Of a DNA stretch of 49,366 nucleotides, positions 14,401-22,505 are shown in pieces; position 1 is the first letter of the stretch, and each line of letters starts with the position of its first letter. The stretch comes from an uncultured bacterium (lineage in GTDB: Bacteria > Patescibacteriota > Minisyncoccia > Phycocordibacterales > UBA9973). Where the stretch lies: the NCBI GenBank assembly GCA_903838985.1, contig CAIMAO010000019.1, forward strand, positions 1 through 49,366. Reading direction: 5' to 3'. The position numbers and the translations under genes were made by a program. The notes under the pieces were generated by a model. The model saw nothing but the letters and a program-made list of their open reading frames with translations, did not search any database and was not told where the DNA came from.

Positions 14401-15213
14401 ATGTATCATAAAAATATGAATATGACACCTGAATTAAAAGCGAAAATGTATAGTGGTTTGAGAATAGCCTTGATTGTCTTTTTTGTTGTCGTTGCTGTTG
14501 TTTTTTTAACAGGTTTTAAGCAAGATGACAATAAACAAGAAAATACAATATCTTTTTCAGGACATGGAGAAGTGACAGCTGTTCCAGATATTGCAAATGT
14601 CTATTTTACTATCAACAAAGAAGCTAAAACAGTAAAAGAAGCGCAAGCCTTAGTCGCGACAGTAGAAAAAAGTTCATTAGATTTCTTAAAAGCAAATGGC
14701 GTAGCTGAAAAAGATATTAAAACAGCAAATGCTTCATTTAATCCTAAATATGAATATAAATATGATACTAAAGTGATAGTTCCTTGTACTCAATACAATT
14801 GTCCACCTCCCTCTGGTAAAAATGTTATCACTGGTTATGAAGCGACTGAAAGCATAACTGTAAAAGTTAGAAATACTGATGATGTTGGAAAAATTATGCA
14901 AGGACTTGGCACATTGGGAGTTTCTGATTTGAGTGGCCCAAATTTTGCTATAGATAATGAAGATGGTTTAAAAGCTAGTGCAAGAAAAAATGCCATAGAT
15001 GATGCCAAAGCAAAGGCTGAAGTTTTAGCTAAAGATTTAGGCATACATTTAGGTAAAATTACTTCTTTCAGTGAATCTGGTAATTATCCTGTGCCTATGT
15101 ATTCTGCAAAAATGATGGATAATGCTGTTTCTAATGTAGCTGCACCCGCTCAAATACCAAAAGGAGAGAATACTATTAGTTCAGATGTCACTATTACTTA
15201 CGAAATACGATAA
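14401..15213 (+). CDS. SIMPL (DUF541) domain protein, membrane anchored
   Basis: A 270-residue protein with one N-terminal transmembrane helix (about residues 20-42) and an extracytoplasmic SIMPL domain. Typical features are I-S-F-S-G-H-G-E-V-T-A-V-P-D-I-A, A-K-T-V-K-E-A-Q, Y-E-A-T-E-S-I-T-V-K-V-R and A-I-D-D-A-K-A-K-A-E-V-L-A. The biochemical role of the family is unsettled (an oxidative-stress or oligomeric envelope protein). ATGs at 14416 and 14422 are alternative starts; none has a ribosome-binding site. Confidence 0.85.
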   Translation: MYHKNMNMTPELKAKMYSGLRIALIVFFVVVAVVFLTGFKQDDNKQENTISFSGHGEVTAVPDIANVYFTINKEAKTVKEAQALVATVEKSSLDFLKANGVAEKDIKTANASFNPKYEYKYDTKVIVPCTQYNCPPPSGKNVITGYEATESITVKVRNTDDVGKIMQGLGTLGVSDLSGPNFAIDNEDGLKASARKNAIDDAKAKAEVLAKDLGIHLGKITSFSESGNYPVPMYSAKMMDNAVSNVAAPAQIPKGENTISSDVTITYEIR

Positions 15214-15275
15214 TTGACTATTTTCAAACAAAAGAGTATTATTAAAAAAGCCCTTGAAAGGGGGCTTTTTTAAAA
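15214..15275 (+). promoter_or_regulatory. secE-nusG-rplK promoter with a start-site hairpin
   Basis: TTGACT (15214-15219), 17-nt spacer, TATTAT (15237-15242). The predicted start at about 15249 falls on the hairpin AAAAAAGCCC/GGGGCTTTTTT (15244-15271). The hairpin could also terminate the upstream SIMPL transcript. The remaining leader to secE (about 50 nt) holds a further GC-rich palindrome (GTTCGCCC... at about 15278-15305). Confidence 0.65.
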
Positions 15276-15324
15276 GGTTCGCCCGTAGGGGCTATGCCCG
15301 AGGGTTTAAACAAAAATTATAAAA

Positions 15325-15510
15325 ATGTCAAAAATTACTGAGTATTTTAAAGAAACAAAAACTGAATTAAAACACGTAATTTGGCCAAATAGACGTCAAA
15401 CCATTTACTATACTTTAGCTGTGGTTGTGTTGTCTTTCATTGTTGCTTATCTTTTAGGCATTTTTGATTTTATGTTTTTACAAGGGCTACAAAAATTAAT
15501 ATCTTTTTAA
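15325..15510 (+). CDS. secE: preprotein translocase subunit SecE
   Basis: A 61-residue single-helix SecE. An amphipathic N-terminus (I-T-E-Y-F-K-E-T-K-T-E-L-K-H-V-I-W-P) carries the conserved E-L-x-x-V-x-W-P motif, followed by one transmembrane helix (about residues 27-50). It clamps SecY, which is encoded at 39925. It heads the canonical secE-nusG-rplK order. Confidence 0.96.
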   Translation: MSKITEYFKETKTELKHVIWPNRRQTIYYTLAVVVLSFIVAYLLGIFDFMFLQGLQKLISF

Positions 15511-15513
15511 ATT

Positions 15514-16059
15514 ATGTCAAAACAAGAAACACAAGGCGCAAGAAATTGGTATGCCATACACACTTATGCTGGGTATGAAAATGTTGTTTTGCGTAATTTG
15601 AAACAGCGTATTGATTCTCTAGGAATGAACGATAAAATTTTTAATGTTATTGTTCCGATTGAGAAAAAAATAAAAATAAAAGCTGGTAAGCGCGTAGAAG
15701 TAGAAGAAAAAATTTACCCGGGGTATGTTTTGGTAGATATGATAGTTACAGATGATTCTTGGTATGTTGTTCGCAATACTCCACGTGTCACAGGGTTTGT
15801 CGGTGCTGGTGTTAATCCTGTTCCATTAAAAAATGAAGAAGTAGAATATCTTTTCAAGAAAATGGATACAGGTACTGTCAGACACAATATTGATCTTGCT
15901 ATAGATGAGACAGTACGTATTGTGGATGGCCCATTTAAAGATCTTGAAGGTAAAGTAAACGCTGTTGACAATGAAAGAGGTAAAGTTAAAGTTCTCGTCT
16001 CTATGTTTGGTCGTGAGACACCAGTAGAACTCGACTTCTTGCAAGTTAAGAAGACATAG
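15514..16059 (+). CDS. nusG: transcription termination/antitermination factor NusG
   Basis: A 181-residue NusG. The NGN domain has W-Y-A-I-H-T-Y-A-G-Y-E-N-V-V and Y-P-G-Y-V-L-V-D-M, then V-R-N-T-P-R-V-T-G-F-V-G. The C-terminal KOW motif is V-R-I-V-D-G-P-F-K-D-L-E-G-K-V. It binds RNA polymerase and couples transcription to S10/translation. It starts 3 nt after secE. Confidence 0.97.
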   Translation: MSKQETQGARNWYAIHTYAGYENVVLRNLKQRIDSLGMNDKIFNVIVPIEKKIKIKAGKRVEVEEKIYPGYVLVDMIVTDDSWYVVRNTPRVTGFVGAGVNPVPLKNEEVEYLFKKMDTGTVRHNIDLAIDETVRIVDGPFKDLEGKVNAVDNERGKVKVLVSMFGRETPVELDFLQVKKT

Positions 16060-16063
16060 ATTA

Positions 16064-16110
16064 GTATAAAGTTCGAAGGTTTATAAAGTTATAAAGAAAT
16101 AAATAAAATC
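16064..16110 (+). repeat. ATAAAGTT-type intergenic repeat before rplK
   Basis: Contains GTATAAAGTTCGAAGG and TTTATAAAGTTATAAAG. Related sequence occurs before rpsG, rplX and secY. Confidence 0.55.
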
Positions 16111-16536
16111 ATGGCAAAAAAGATAACAAAAAAAATAAAATTACAAATACAAGCTGCTAAGGCAACCCCAGCTCCACCTTTAGGACCAGCATTGGGTCAG
16201 GCAGGAATAAACATTGGAGACTTCGTAACTAAATTCAATGCTGCAACGTCTAAAATGGCAGGGGATAAGGTTTCTGTAAACATTACAGTATATGAAGACA
16301 GAAGTTATGATTTCGTCGTAAAGACACCTCCAGCCACAGGATTGATATTAAAAGCAGCAGGAGTAGAAAAAGGTTCAGGTAAAAATACTACTCATAAAGT
16401 AGGTAAAATTACAAAAGCTCAAGCAGGTGAAATTGCAGAGAAGAAAATGACAGATTTGAATGCAAAAGATATGGAAGGGGCAATCAATATAATCGCAGGC
16501 TCCGCCCGATCTATGGGAATAGAAGTTAAAGACTAA
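16111..16536 (+). CDS. rplK: 50S ribosomal protein L11
   Basis: A 141-residue uL11 of the GTPase-associated centre. It has the proline-rich N-terminal [21 protein letters not shown] and the C-terminal rRNA-binding part ending G-S-A-R-S-M-G-I. In most bacteria rplA (L1) follows directly. Here an unrelated transporter follows, so rplA is elsewhere or absent. Confidence 0.97.
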   Translation: MAKKITKKIKLQIQAAKATPAPPLGPALGQAGINIGDFVTKFNAATSKMAGDKVSVNITVYEDRSYDFVVKTPPATGLILKAAGVEKGSGKNTTHKVGKITKAQAGEIAEKKMTDLNAKDMEGAINIIAGSARSMGIEVKD

Positions 16537-16554
16537 TTTAGTTTAAAAAAATTA

Positions 16555-17214
16555 ATGCAAAAACTTGAGGAATTAGATTATAAAAAAATTCTTATTTGTT
16601 TGACGCTATATATAAGTTCTCTTTTTGCTGCTAACACCTTGGGAATAAAATTAATGCCTTTTTTATTTGGTACACATCTTTCTGTTGCAGTTTTTTCTTT
16701 TCCCATTGTATTTATTATGACTGATGTTATTGGAGAAGTTTATGGTAAAAAGATGGCAAAGAATTTTGTCTATGCTGGAATAATTAGTATTTTTTTGTTT
16801 CTATTTTATTCTTTTGTCTCAATGATTACACCCTGGGCAGAGAGTGGTTTATGGGCAAAGGAAGGATATAATTTAATTTTTAGTGTTTCTATCCGTTTTT
16901 CGATGGCCTCACTTGTGGCTTATGCGATAGGTGAATATCAAGACGTTATTTCTTTTTTCTTTTTTAAAAAACACACAGGAAATAAATATTTTTGGATACG
17001 TTCTAATCTTTCTAATCTTTGGTCTCAATTAATTGATTCTACTGTCTTTATGTTTATTGCCTATTTGGGTGTTATGCCAATAAAAACTATTTTATTAATT
17101 ATAATTCCATGGTGGATTTATAAGGTATTTATGGGATTTTTATTTACTCCACTTTCATATTTAGGAATTCGTTTATTGAAGGGAAAAAACAATAATGCAA
17201 ATTACACCAATTAA
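16555..17214 (+). CDS. yhhQ: queuosine precursor transporter (YhhQ/VUT family)
   Basis: A 219-residue membrane protein with about six helices. Family features are A-A-N-T-L-G-I-K, F-P-I-V-F-I-M-T-D-V-I-G-E-V-Y-G-K, R-S-N-L-S-N-L-W-S-Q-L-I-D-S-T-V-F-M and I-P-W-W-I-Y-K. YhhQ imports queuine or preQ precursors for tRNA anticodon modification, which suits an organism that scavenges. It starts 18 nt after rplK, and its 3' end overlaps the CofE-like gene by 20 nt. Confidence 0.9.
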   Translation: MQKLEELDYKKILICLTLYISSLFAANTLGIKLMPFLFGTHLSVAVFSFPIVFIMTDVIGEVYGKKMAKNFVYAGIISIFLFLFYSFVSMITPWAESGLWAKEGYNLIFSVSIRFSMASLVAYAIGEYQDVISFFFFKKHTGNKYFWIRSNLSNLWSQLIDSTVFMFIAYLGVMPIKTILLIIIPWWIYKVFMGFLFTPLSYLGIRLLKGKNNNANYTN

Positions 17215-17914
17215 AACTAAAATTTTTTGTGAAAAAGAAGATTTATTTGATTTTATTAATACCAACATAAAAGGAATTTCAAATAATTCTATCATAGTTG
17301 TTACTTCTAAGATTGTTGCACTTTCTGAAGGAAGAACAGTTGAATATAAAAATAAAAATCAAAAAGTTAAATTAATAAAAAAAGAAAGTACCCTTGCGAT
17401 TAAAACAAAATACACATGGCTAACCATTAAAGATGGAATGGTTATGGCCTCGGCAGGAATTGATGAATCAAATGCTGATGGAAGATTAATTCTTTTGCCA
17501 GAAGATAGTTTTGCCACAGCAGATATTTTGCGAAAGAAATTGATGAAAAAATTTAAGCTAAAAAATTTAGGGGTTCTAATTACTGATTCGAGACTATTAC
17601 CCCTTCGTGCTGGAGTTGTCGGAGTTGCGTTGGGTTATGCTGGTTTTAGTGGTGTTAAAAATTATATAGGTAAAAAAGATATTTTTGGTAGAATTTTAAA
17701 AATGTCTAGAACAGATATTGCTGATAGTTTAGCGACAGCAGCTGTTCTTTGTATGGGGGAGGGTAAAGAACAACAGCCATTAGCTTTAATAAAAGATGCA
17801 CCGGTTGTTTTTTTGAATAAAATAAACAAAGAAGAACTTTTCATTAACCCACGAGAAGATATATATCAACCTATTTTTGAAAAAATAAAGAAAATTAAAA
17901 TAAATAAGCTTTAA
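17195..17914 (+). CDS. CofE-like coenzyme F420-0:L-glutamate ligase family protein
   Basis: A 239-residue CofE-fold protein. It has V-V-T-S-K-I-V-A-L-S-E-G-R, M-V-M-A-S-A-G-I-D-E-S-N-A-D-G, L-I-T-D-S-R-L-L-P-L-R-A-G-V-V-G-V-A-L-G-Y-A-G-F and D-I-A-D-S-L-A-T-A-A, which are the ligase signatures around the metal and GTP sites. True CofE adds glutamates to F420-0, but no other F420 gene is present here. In CPR it probably glutamylates another acceptor (inference). The 20-nt overlap with yhhQ implies translational coupling. Confidence 0.85.
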   Translation: MQITPIKTKIFCEKEDLFDFINTNIKGISNNSIIVVTSKIVALSEGRTVEYKNKNQKVKLIKKESTLAIKTKYTWLTIKDGMVMASAGIDESNADGRLILLPEDSFATADILRKKLMKKFKLKNLGVLITDSRLLPLRAGVVGVALGYAGFSGVKNYIGKKDIFGRILKMSRTDIADSLATAAVLCMGEGKEQQPLALIKDAPVVFLNKINKEELFINPREDIYQPIFEKIKKIKINKL

Positions 17915-17934
17915 TAATAGAGACACTTTATTTT

Positions 17935-17969
17935 TTGCGTTTTTTATACTTGGGGGGTATATTTAATGT
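17935..17969 (+). promoter_or_regulatory. leaderless promoter of the dCMP deaminase gene
   Basis: TTGCGT (17935-17940), 17-nt spacer, TATATT (17958-17963), exactly 6 nt, then ATG 17970. This is the clearest case with both -35 and -10 at standard spacing. Confidence 0.65.
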
Positions 17970-18506
17970 ATGAAAAAAGAGACTAAAAAAAATATAAAAG
18001 AGGTACGTCCTAGCTGGGATGAGTATTTTATTAACATTGCAGAGAAAGTTTCAGAAAGATCAAAAGATCCTTCGACGAAGACTGGTTGTGTTATTGTTGA
18101 TGAAAAAAATAGACCTATTTCGCTTGGATATAATGGTTTTATAGGAGGTTGTGACGAAAAGAAAATGTCTCAGGAGAGACCTATGAAATATTATCTAGTA
18201 ATTCATGCAGAAATGAATGCTATTTTGTTTGCAAAAAGAAATTTAGAAAATTGTACAGTTTATTCACTTTATGCTCCTTGTGAAAATTGTTTAAAACATT
18301 TGATTCAAGCAGGCGTAAAAAAGATTGTTTATAAAAATTCAGTTGTTGAAAGCAAAATCAACAATATTTCGAAATCTATGACTAATTCTGAGACCAATGA
18401 AGCTATCACTAGAATGTTATTGTCTTCACTTTGGATAGATTGTCATAATATTAGTGGTAAGAGTTATTTAAAAGAAATGTGGGGTAATAAAATTCCTAAA
18501 TTTTAA
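17970..18506 (+). CDS. comEB: deoxycytidylate (dCMP) deaminase family protein
   Basis: A 178-residue zinc deaminase converting dCMP to dUMP. It has D-P-S-T-K-T-G-C-V-I-V-D, catalytic H-A-E-M-N-A-I and the zinc motif P-C-E-N-C. thyA is nearby on the other strand and would use the dUMP. A kinase gene follows after 2 nt. The C-terminus (about residues 130-178) is longer than the minimal domain. Confidence 0.9.
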   Translation: MKKETKKNIKEVRPSWDEYFINIAEKVSERSKDPSTKTGCVIVDEKNRPISLGYNGFIGGCDEKKMSQERPMKYYLVIHAEMNAILFAKRNLENCTVYSLYAPCENCLKHLIQAGVKKIVYKNSVVESKINNISKSMTNSETNEAITRMLLSSLWIDCHNISGKSYLKEMWGNKIPKF

Positions 18507-18508
18507 TT

Positions 18509-19075
18509 ATGACTAAAATTATTGTTGGAATAACAGGAACAATCGGTGCTGGAAAGGGAACTATAGTTGAATATCTTTTAAAAAATAAAGGTTTTGTTCA
18601 TTTTTCTGCACGAGAAGATGTTATAAACAAAGAGATAGAGAAAAGAGGACTTCCAATAACAAGAGATAATATGGTTTTAGTTGCCAACGATCTTAGAAAA
18701 AATTATGGGCCGAGTTATGTTGCCGAAGAGCTTTTTAAGATGGCTCAAAATTCTGATAAAAATTGTGTTTTAGAAAGTATAAGAACTGTTGGTGAAGTTG
18801 AATCTCTTAGAGGAAAAGGGGAGTTTTATTTGTTTGCTGTAGATGCCGAACGAAAAACGAGATATAGTAGAATTCAGAAAAGGAAAAATGCACAAAGTGA
18901 TGATGTAAGTTTTGAAAAATTTGTTGAACAAGAAGAAGTTGAAATGAAATCAGATGATCCTAATAAGCAGAATTTATCCAAATGTATTGGAATGGCAGAT
19001 TATTTTTTTGATAATAATGGAACTTTTGAAGATTTATATAAACAAGTGGATGAGGTAATTGAAAAAATTTCTTAA
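18509..19075 (+). CDS. P-loop nucleotide kinase-like protein
   Basis: A 188-residue NMP-kinase-fold protein. Walker A is G-I-T-G-T-I-G-A-G-K-G-T (about residues 7-18); a lid-like basic segment (R-K-T-R-Y-S-R-I-Q-K-R) lies at about 112-125. It resembles archaeal-type dephospho-CoA/UPF0200 kinases and Adk-like enzymes; the substrate is unassigned. The location between dCMP deaminase and folA/thyA suggests a deoxynucleotide kinase, possibly dTMP or dUMP (inference). Its 3' end overlaps the convergent folA by 4 nt. Confidence 0.8.
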   Translation: MTKIIVGITGTIGAGKGTIVEYLLKNKGFVHFSAREDVINKEIEKRGLPITRDNMVLVANDLRKNYGPSYVAEELFKMAQNSDKNCVLESIRTVGEVESLRGKGEFYLFAVDAERKTRYSRIQKRKNAQSDDVSFEKFVEQEEVEMKSDDPNKQNLSKCIGMADYFFDNNGTFEDLYKQVDEVIEKIS

Positions 19076-19569
19076 AATCTATTGTATGTCACAAATGAAT
19101 AATCATAAGGGTTTTTTTCGTCTCTTGAATGTTCTTCTCTAGAAGTTTCTAAGAAAACAATAGGAATAATCTCTGGGAAGAATGCATCGGCATCAGGAAA
19201 TGATGCATCGACGTGAGTGATGTAAAGTTTATCTGCCTTTTCTATCATTAATTTGTAAATTATTCCTCCACCTATAACAAAATTTTCTTCATCGGGGTTG
19301 GAAGTTTCTTCTAGCAATGCATCAAGTTCTTCTAATGAGTAAACTACCTCTACTCCATCTGCCTTAAAATTTTTGTCCAATGTTAAAACAATATTTCTAC
19401 GGTTTGGAAGGGGACGGCCGATGGATTCAAATGTTTTTTGTCCCATTATCACAGTATGTCCTGACGTAGTTTCTTTGAAATGTTTCATATCCGCAGGCAA
19501 ATTCCAAAGAAGTTCATTCTTTTTTCCAATTTCATTATTTTTACCAATTGCAGAAATTATAGATATCAT
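19072..19569 (-). CDS. folA: dihydrofolate reductase
   Basis: A 165-residue DHFR that regenerates tetrahydrofolate after thymidylate synthesis. Features are I-S-A-I-G-K-N-N-E-I-G, L-L-W-N-L-P-A-D-M-K-H-F-K-E-T-T with the catalytic Asp, V-I-M-G-Q-K-T-F-E-S-I-G-R-P-L-P-N-R and F-V-I-G-G-G-I-I-Y. It starts 1 nt after thyA in the same operon. Confidence 0.96.
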   Translation of the reverse strand: MISIISAIGKNNEIGKKNELLWNLPADMKHFKETTSGHTVIMGQKTFESIGRPLPNRRNIVLTLDKNFKADGVEVVYSLEELDALLEETSNPDEENFVIGGGIIYKLMIEKADKLYITHVDASFPDADAFFPEIIPIVFLETSREEHSRDEKNPYDYSFVTYNRF

Positions 19570-19570
19570 A

Positions 19571-20443
19571 TTAAATTGCTATTTCGAAAGGTATACGAGG
19601 ATAACTTTCATAATTAATAATTGTGGAATCTTCATTTTTCCAATCAAAGATTGATTTCCAATTTGTTGTTTCTATTTTTGGCAATTTATATTTATTTTGA
19701 TCTCTCGAAAGCTGTTCTTTTGCTCCCTCTAAATGATTTTCATAAATATGGACATCTGCTAAAAAGCCAACCAATTTTCCTTCTTCTAGCCCTGCTTCTT
19801 TTGCTAGTAAGTGAAGTAACAAAGCATAGCTAGCAATATTAAATGGCAATCCGAGCATTGTATCCACAGAGCGTTGATTCCACAATAAGTTTAATTTATT
19901 ATCTATGACTGTGACTTGAAATGCATAGTGACATGGAGGTAAGGCCATTTCATTAAATTGCAAAGGATTCCATGCACTGACTATCATTCTACGATCTCGA
20001 GGATTTGTTTTTAATGTTTCAATAATTTTTTTGATTTGATCAACACCCCTTCCTTCATAATTGGAATCAAAACTTTCGTAAGGAGCGTTGAAATGTCTCC
20101 ATTGGAAACCATAAATTGGTCCTAAGTCTCTTTCTTCTAACATTTTCTTTTTTGAAATTTCATCATGTCCATATGGGGCTTTTTGTGGTTTTGCCCATTC
20201 GTCCCAAATGTGATTATTTTTATCTTGAAGCCATTTTTTATCTGTTATCCCTTTTATAAAAAATTCTAGTTCACTAGAAATCAAACGGAAGGGAGTCTTT
20301 TTTGTAGTTAAAAGAGGGAAACCCAAAGACATATCATGTTCAAATATTGTTCCAGCAATAGTGTATGCTTTTACTCCTGTACGGGTGTCAACTTTTTTTC
20401 CATTTTCCAAAACATTTTTTACAATATCTAAATAAGCTTTCAT
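19571..20443 (-). CDS. thyA: thymidylate synthase
   Basis: A 290-residue ThyA that methylates dUMP to dTMP with methylene-THF. It begins M-K-A-Y-L-D-I-V and has D-T-R-T-G, the catalytic Cys in L-P-P-C-H-Y-A-F-Q, R-S-V-D-T-M-L-G-L-P-F-N-I-A-S-Y and a D-V-H-I-Y-E-N-H segment. The frame is open 46 codons further upstream, but that stretch runs through a palindrome and the divergent promoter. ATG 20443 fits the family start and lies 7 nt after a TATACT box. Confidence 0.97.
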   Translation of the reverse strand: MKAYLDIVKNVLENGKKVDTRTGVKAYTIAGTIFEHDMSLGFPLLTTKKTPFRLISSELEFFIKGITDKKWLQDKNNHIWDEWAKPQKAPYGHDEISKKKMLEERDLGPIYGFQWRHFNAPYESFDSNYEGRGVDQIKKIIETLKTNPRDRRMIVSAWNPLQFNEMALPPCHYAFQVTVIDNKLNLLWNQRSVDTMLGLPFNIASYALLLHLLAKEAGLEEGKLVGFLADVHIYENHLEGAKEQLSRDQNKYKLPKIETTNWKSIFDWKNEDSTIINYESYPRIPFEIAI

Positions 20444-20456
20444 GTTATCTAGTATA
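20444..20456 (-). promoter_or_regulatory. leaderless promoter of thyA-folA
   Basis: On the minus strand TATACT (20456-20451), then 7 nt to ATG 20443. Confidence 0.5.
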
Positions 20457-20485
20457 ACTTGTATTTTAAAATTATGAAAACATTG

Positions 20486-20511
20486 ACCACGTCGCTCGCG
20501 AGCGACGTGGT
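20486..20511 (+). repeat. 26-bp perfect palindrome between thyA and the helicase gene
   Basis: ACCACGTCGCTCG and its exact reverse complement are joined without a loop. It is GC-rich in an AT-rich intergenic region, and its last base is the first base of the helicase -35 box. It is a candidate operator or a dispersed palindrome. Confidence 0.7.
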
Positions 20512-20539
20512 TGACAAAAAAGAATAGAAATGCTATTCT
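20511..20539 (+). promoter_or_regulatory. promoter of the DEAD-box helicase gene
   Basis: Consensus TTGACA (20511-20516), 17-nt spacer, TGC-TATTCT (-10 at 20534-20539). It leaves a leader of about 37 nt, which contains GGGAG 10 nt before the ATG, one of the few Shine-Dalgarno-like sites here. Confidence 0.75.
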
Positions 20540-20582
20540 TAAAACATCATTCTCATCTATCACATATTGGGAGTGACCCATT

Positions 20583-21860
20583 ATGTATAAAAATAATAAC
20601 TCACTAAAACCAAAGAAATTTGGGCCTTCTAAATTTGGCTCTAAAAAACCTTTTCACAAAGCTACCAGTGGAAAGCCTTTTATCGTAGGTAGTAAACCAG
20701 GTGGATTTAAAAGAAATGGCAGTCGTCCTAAAAAACGTGGTTTTTCTGAACGAATAGATTTTTCTCGTTTTATTAAAAAAGGCCAACATATAGAGGAAAA
20801 GCCTTATGTTTCTAAACATACTTTTGTCGATTTTCCATTTGATACGCAAATTCATAAAAACATAGCAAGAGCTGGTTTTATAAATCCAAGGCCAATACAA
20901 GATCAAGCCATCCCTTCTGTATTAAAAGGCATGGATGTTTTTGGTATGGCTAATACTGGCACAGGCAAGACTGCAGCTTTTTTACTTCCTTTGATTGAAA
21001 AAGTTGTTAAAACAAAAGGACAAAACAAAAGGGAAATAGTTTTAATTATGGCTCCGACAAGAGAGCTAGCGATGCAAATTGATTCTGATTTTAGAACTCT
21101 TGCTTTTGGTTTAGGAATATTTTCTGTGTCTTGTGTCGGCGGGCTTCCAATAATGAAACAAATTAGTGAAATAAAAAGAGGTGTGTCTTTTGTAATAGGT
21201 ACACCGGGTAGAATGCGCGATCTCATAGAAAGAAAAGTTTTAGATTTATCTACTTGTCATTCTGTGGTGCTCGATGAAGCAGATAGAATGCTCGATATGG
21301 GATTCAGAGATGATATGATTTTTATTCTTGCTAAAGCTCCAAAAGAAGGACGACAAACTCTTTTCTTTTCGGCGACACTTTCTCCTGAGGTTAAAAAACT
21401 AACTACAGAATTTTTAAAAGACCCTGTTTTTATTTCTGTTATTTCTGGAGAAACAGCTAAAAATATAGATCAAGATGTTGTGCGTACAAGATCAAAAGAA
21501 GAAAAGTTAGAAAAATTACATGAAATATTAAAGAAGGAAGGATCAGATAAAGTTTTGATTTTTAGAGAAATGAAACATAGTGTAGATACTTTAACAAAAG
21601 AGCTTTCTCATTTAGGATTTAAGGTGGGTTGTATTCATGGAGATAAAAGAAGTCGTGAACGTATTCGTACTTTGGAATTATTTAAAAAAGATCAGATTAA
21701 TATCTTGATAGCGACAGATGTCGCAGCTCGTGGACTTGATATTCCAGATGTGACACATGTTATTAACTATGATATTCCACAAACTTATGATACTTACGTG
21801 CACCGCATCGGCCGTACTGGCCGTTCTGGCAAAAAAGGAACAGCCTTAACATTTGTTTAA
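20583..21860 (+). CDS. DEAD-box ATP-dependent RNA helicase
   Basis: A 425-residue helicase. A Lys/Gly/Phe-rich N-terminal tail (about residues 1-70) is followed by the Q motif (P-R-P-I-Q-D-Q-A-I-P), motif I A-N-T-G-T-G-K-T, P-T-R-E-L-A, T-P-G-R-M, D-E-A-D, S-A-T, R-G-L-D-I-P and motif VI H-R-I-G-R-T-G-R-S-G. It ends soon after motif VI, with no C-terminal extension. The likely role is in rRNA folding or cold-adapted mRNA unwinding (RhlE/DeaD-like). Confidence 0.95.
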   Translation: MYKNNNSLKPKKFGPSKFGSKKPFHKATSGKPFIVGSKPGGFKRNGSRPKKRGFSERIDFSRFIKKGQHIEEKPYVSKHTFVDFPFDTQIHKNIARAGFINPRPIQDQAIPSVLKGMDVFGMANTGTGKTAAFLLPLIEKVVKTKGQNKREIVLIMAPTRELAMQIDSDFRTLAFGLGIFSVSCVGGLPIMKQISEIKRGVSFVIGTPGRMRDLIERKVLDLSTCHSVVLDEADRMLDMGFRDDMIFILAKAPKEGRQTLFFSATLSPEVKKLTTEFLKDPVFISVISGETAKNIDQDVVRTRSKEEKLEKLHEILKKEGSDKVLIFREMKHSVDTLTKELSHLGFKVGCIHGDKRSRERIRTLELFKKDQINILIATDVAARGLDIPDVTHVINYDIPQTYDTYVHRIGRTGRSGKKGTALTFV

Positions 21861-21876
21861 TTTTCTATTTTTGGTG

Positions 21877-21888
21877 TATATTTACTAA
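21877..21888 (+). promoter_or_regulatory. leaderless promoter of the GNAT gene
   Basis: TATATT (21877-21882), exactly 6 nt, ATG 21889. TG directly precedes the box. Confidence 0.45.
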
Positions 21889-22467
21889 ATGCCATCAGAA
21901 AATTTAACACCTCAAAATAATAATAATCAAGAAATTTCTAAAGCAGAAGTTATTCAGCTATCTCCAGATCAATGGGAGCTTTTTAGAGATATAAAATTAA
22001 AAGCCTTAAAAGATTGCCCAGAAGCTTTTAAAGATAAATATGAAGATGAAGTTAATTTATCAGAAGAAGATTGGAGGAAAAAATTATCAGATATAAAAAA
22101 ACAATACTTCTTTTCAGAAAAAGACAAAAAAATTATTGCTATGATTGGAATAGAATTTTTAGAAGGAGTTGATAAACAAAAAGTAGAAATTCATAGTGTC
22201 TTTGTTGATAGAGATCGTCGTTATAAAGGAGTGGGAACAGCTTTAATGAAAGATATTTTAGAGAAGATAAAAACTAATCCAGAAATTACAGAAGTTGTAT
22301 TAAAGGTTCGTGCTACACAAGAAGATGCAATAAAAATATATAAAAAATTAGGCTTTGAAGTTTATGAAGATGAAAAAATGGAAGGGAAAGAAGATAAGGT
22401 TAAGCTCAAAGATGGTAGTTTTGTAGATAGAATTTCAATGAAATTAACTCTTAATAATCTAAACTAA
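21889..22467 (+). CDS. GNAT-family N-acetyltransferase
   Basis: A 192-residue protein. The acetyl-CoA-binding motif A is V-F-V-D-R-D-R-R-Y-K-G-V-G-T-A-L-M (about residues 104-120), and motif B is I-K-I-Y-K-K-L-G-F-E-V-Y. The acyl acceptor is unknown. The N-terminus (Q-L-S-P-D-Q-W...L-K-D-C-P-E-A-F) resembles small-molecule or protein-modifying GNATs. Confidence 0.88.
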   Translation: MPSENLTPQNNNNQEISKAEVIQLSPDQWELFRDIKLKALKDCPEAFKDKYEDEVNLSEEDWRKKLSDIKKQYFFSEKDKKIIAMIGIEFLEGVDKQKVEIHSVFVDRDRRYKGVGTALMKDILEKIKTNPEITEVVLKVRATQEDAIKIYKKLGFEVYEDEKMEGKEDKVKLKDGSFVDRISMKLTLNNLN

Positions 22468-22491
22468 AAAATCCCCAACTGGGGATTTTTT
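22466..22491. terminator. bidirectional terminator between GNAT and rpmB
   Basis: AAAAATCCCC/GGGGATTTTT with a 4-nt loop, placed between convergent genes. It is A-rich on one side and U-rich on the other. Confidence 0.88.
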
Positions 22492-22505
22492 AAATTAAAG
22501 TTCTA

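Noticed and set aside
20444-20581. 46-codon N-terminal extension of thyA
   Set aside because: It reads through the 26-bp palindrome and the divergent helicase promoter and has no counterpart in the family; ATG 20443 fits both the protein and the -10 box.
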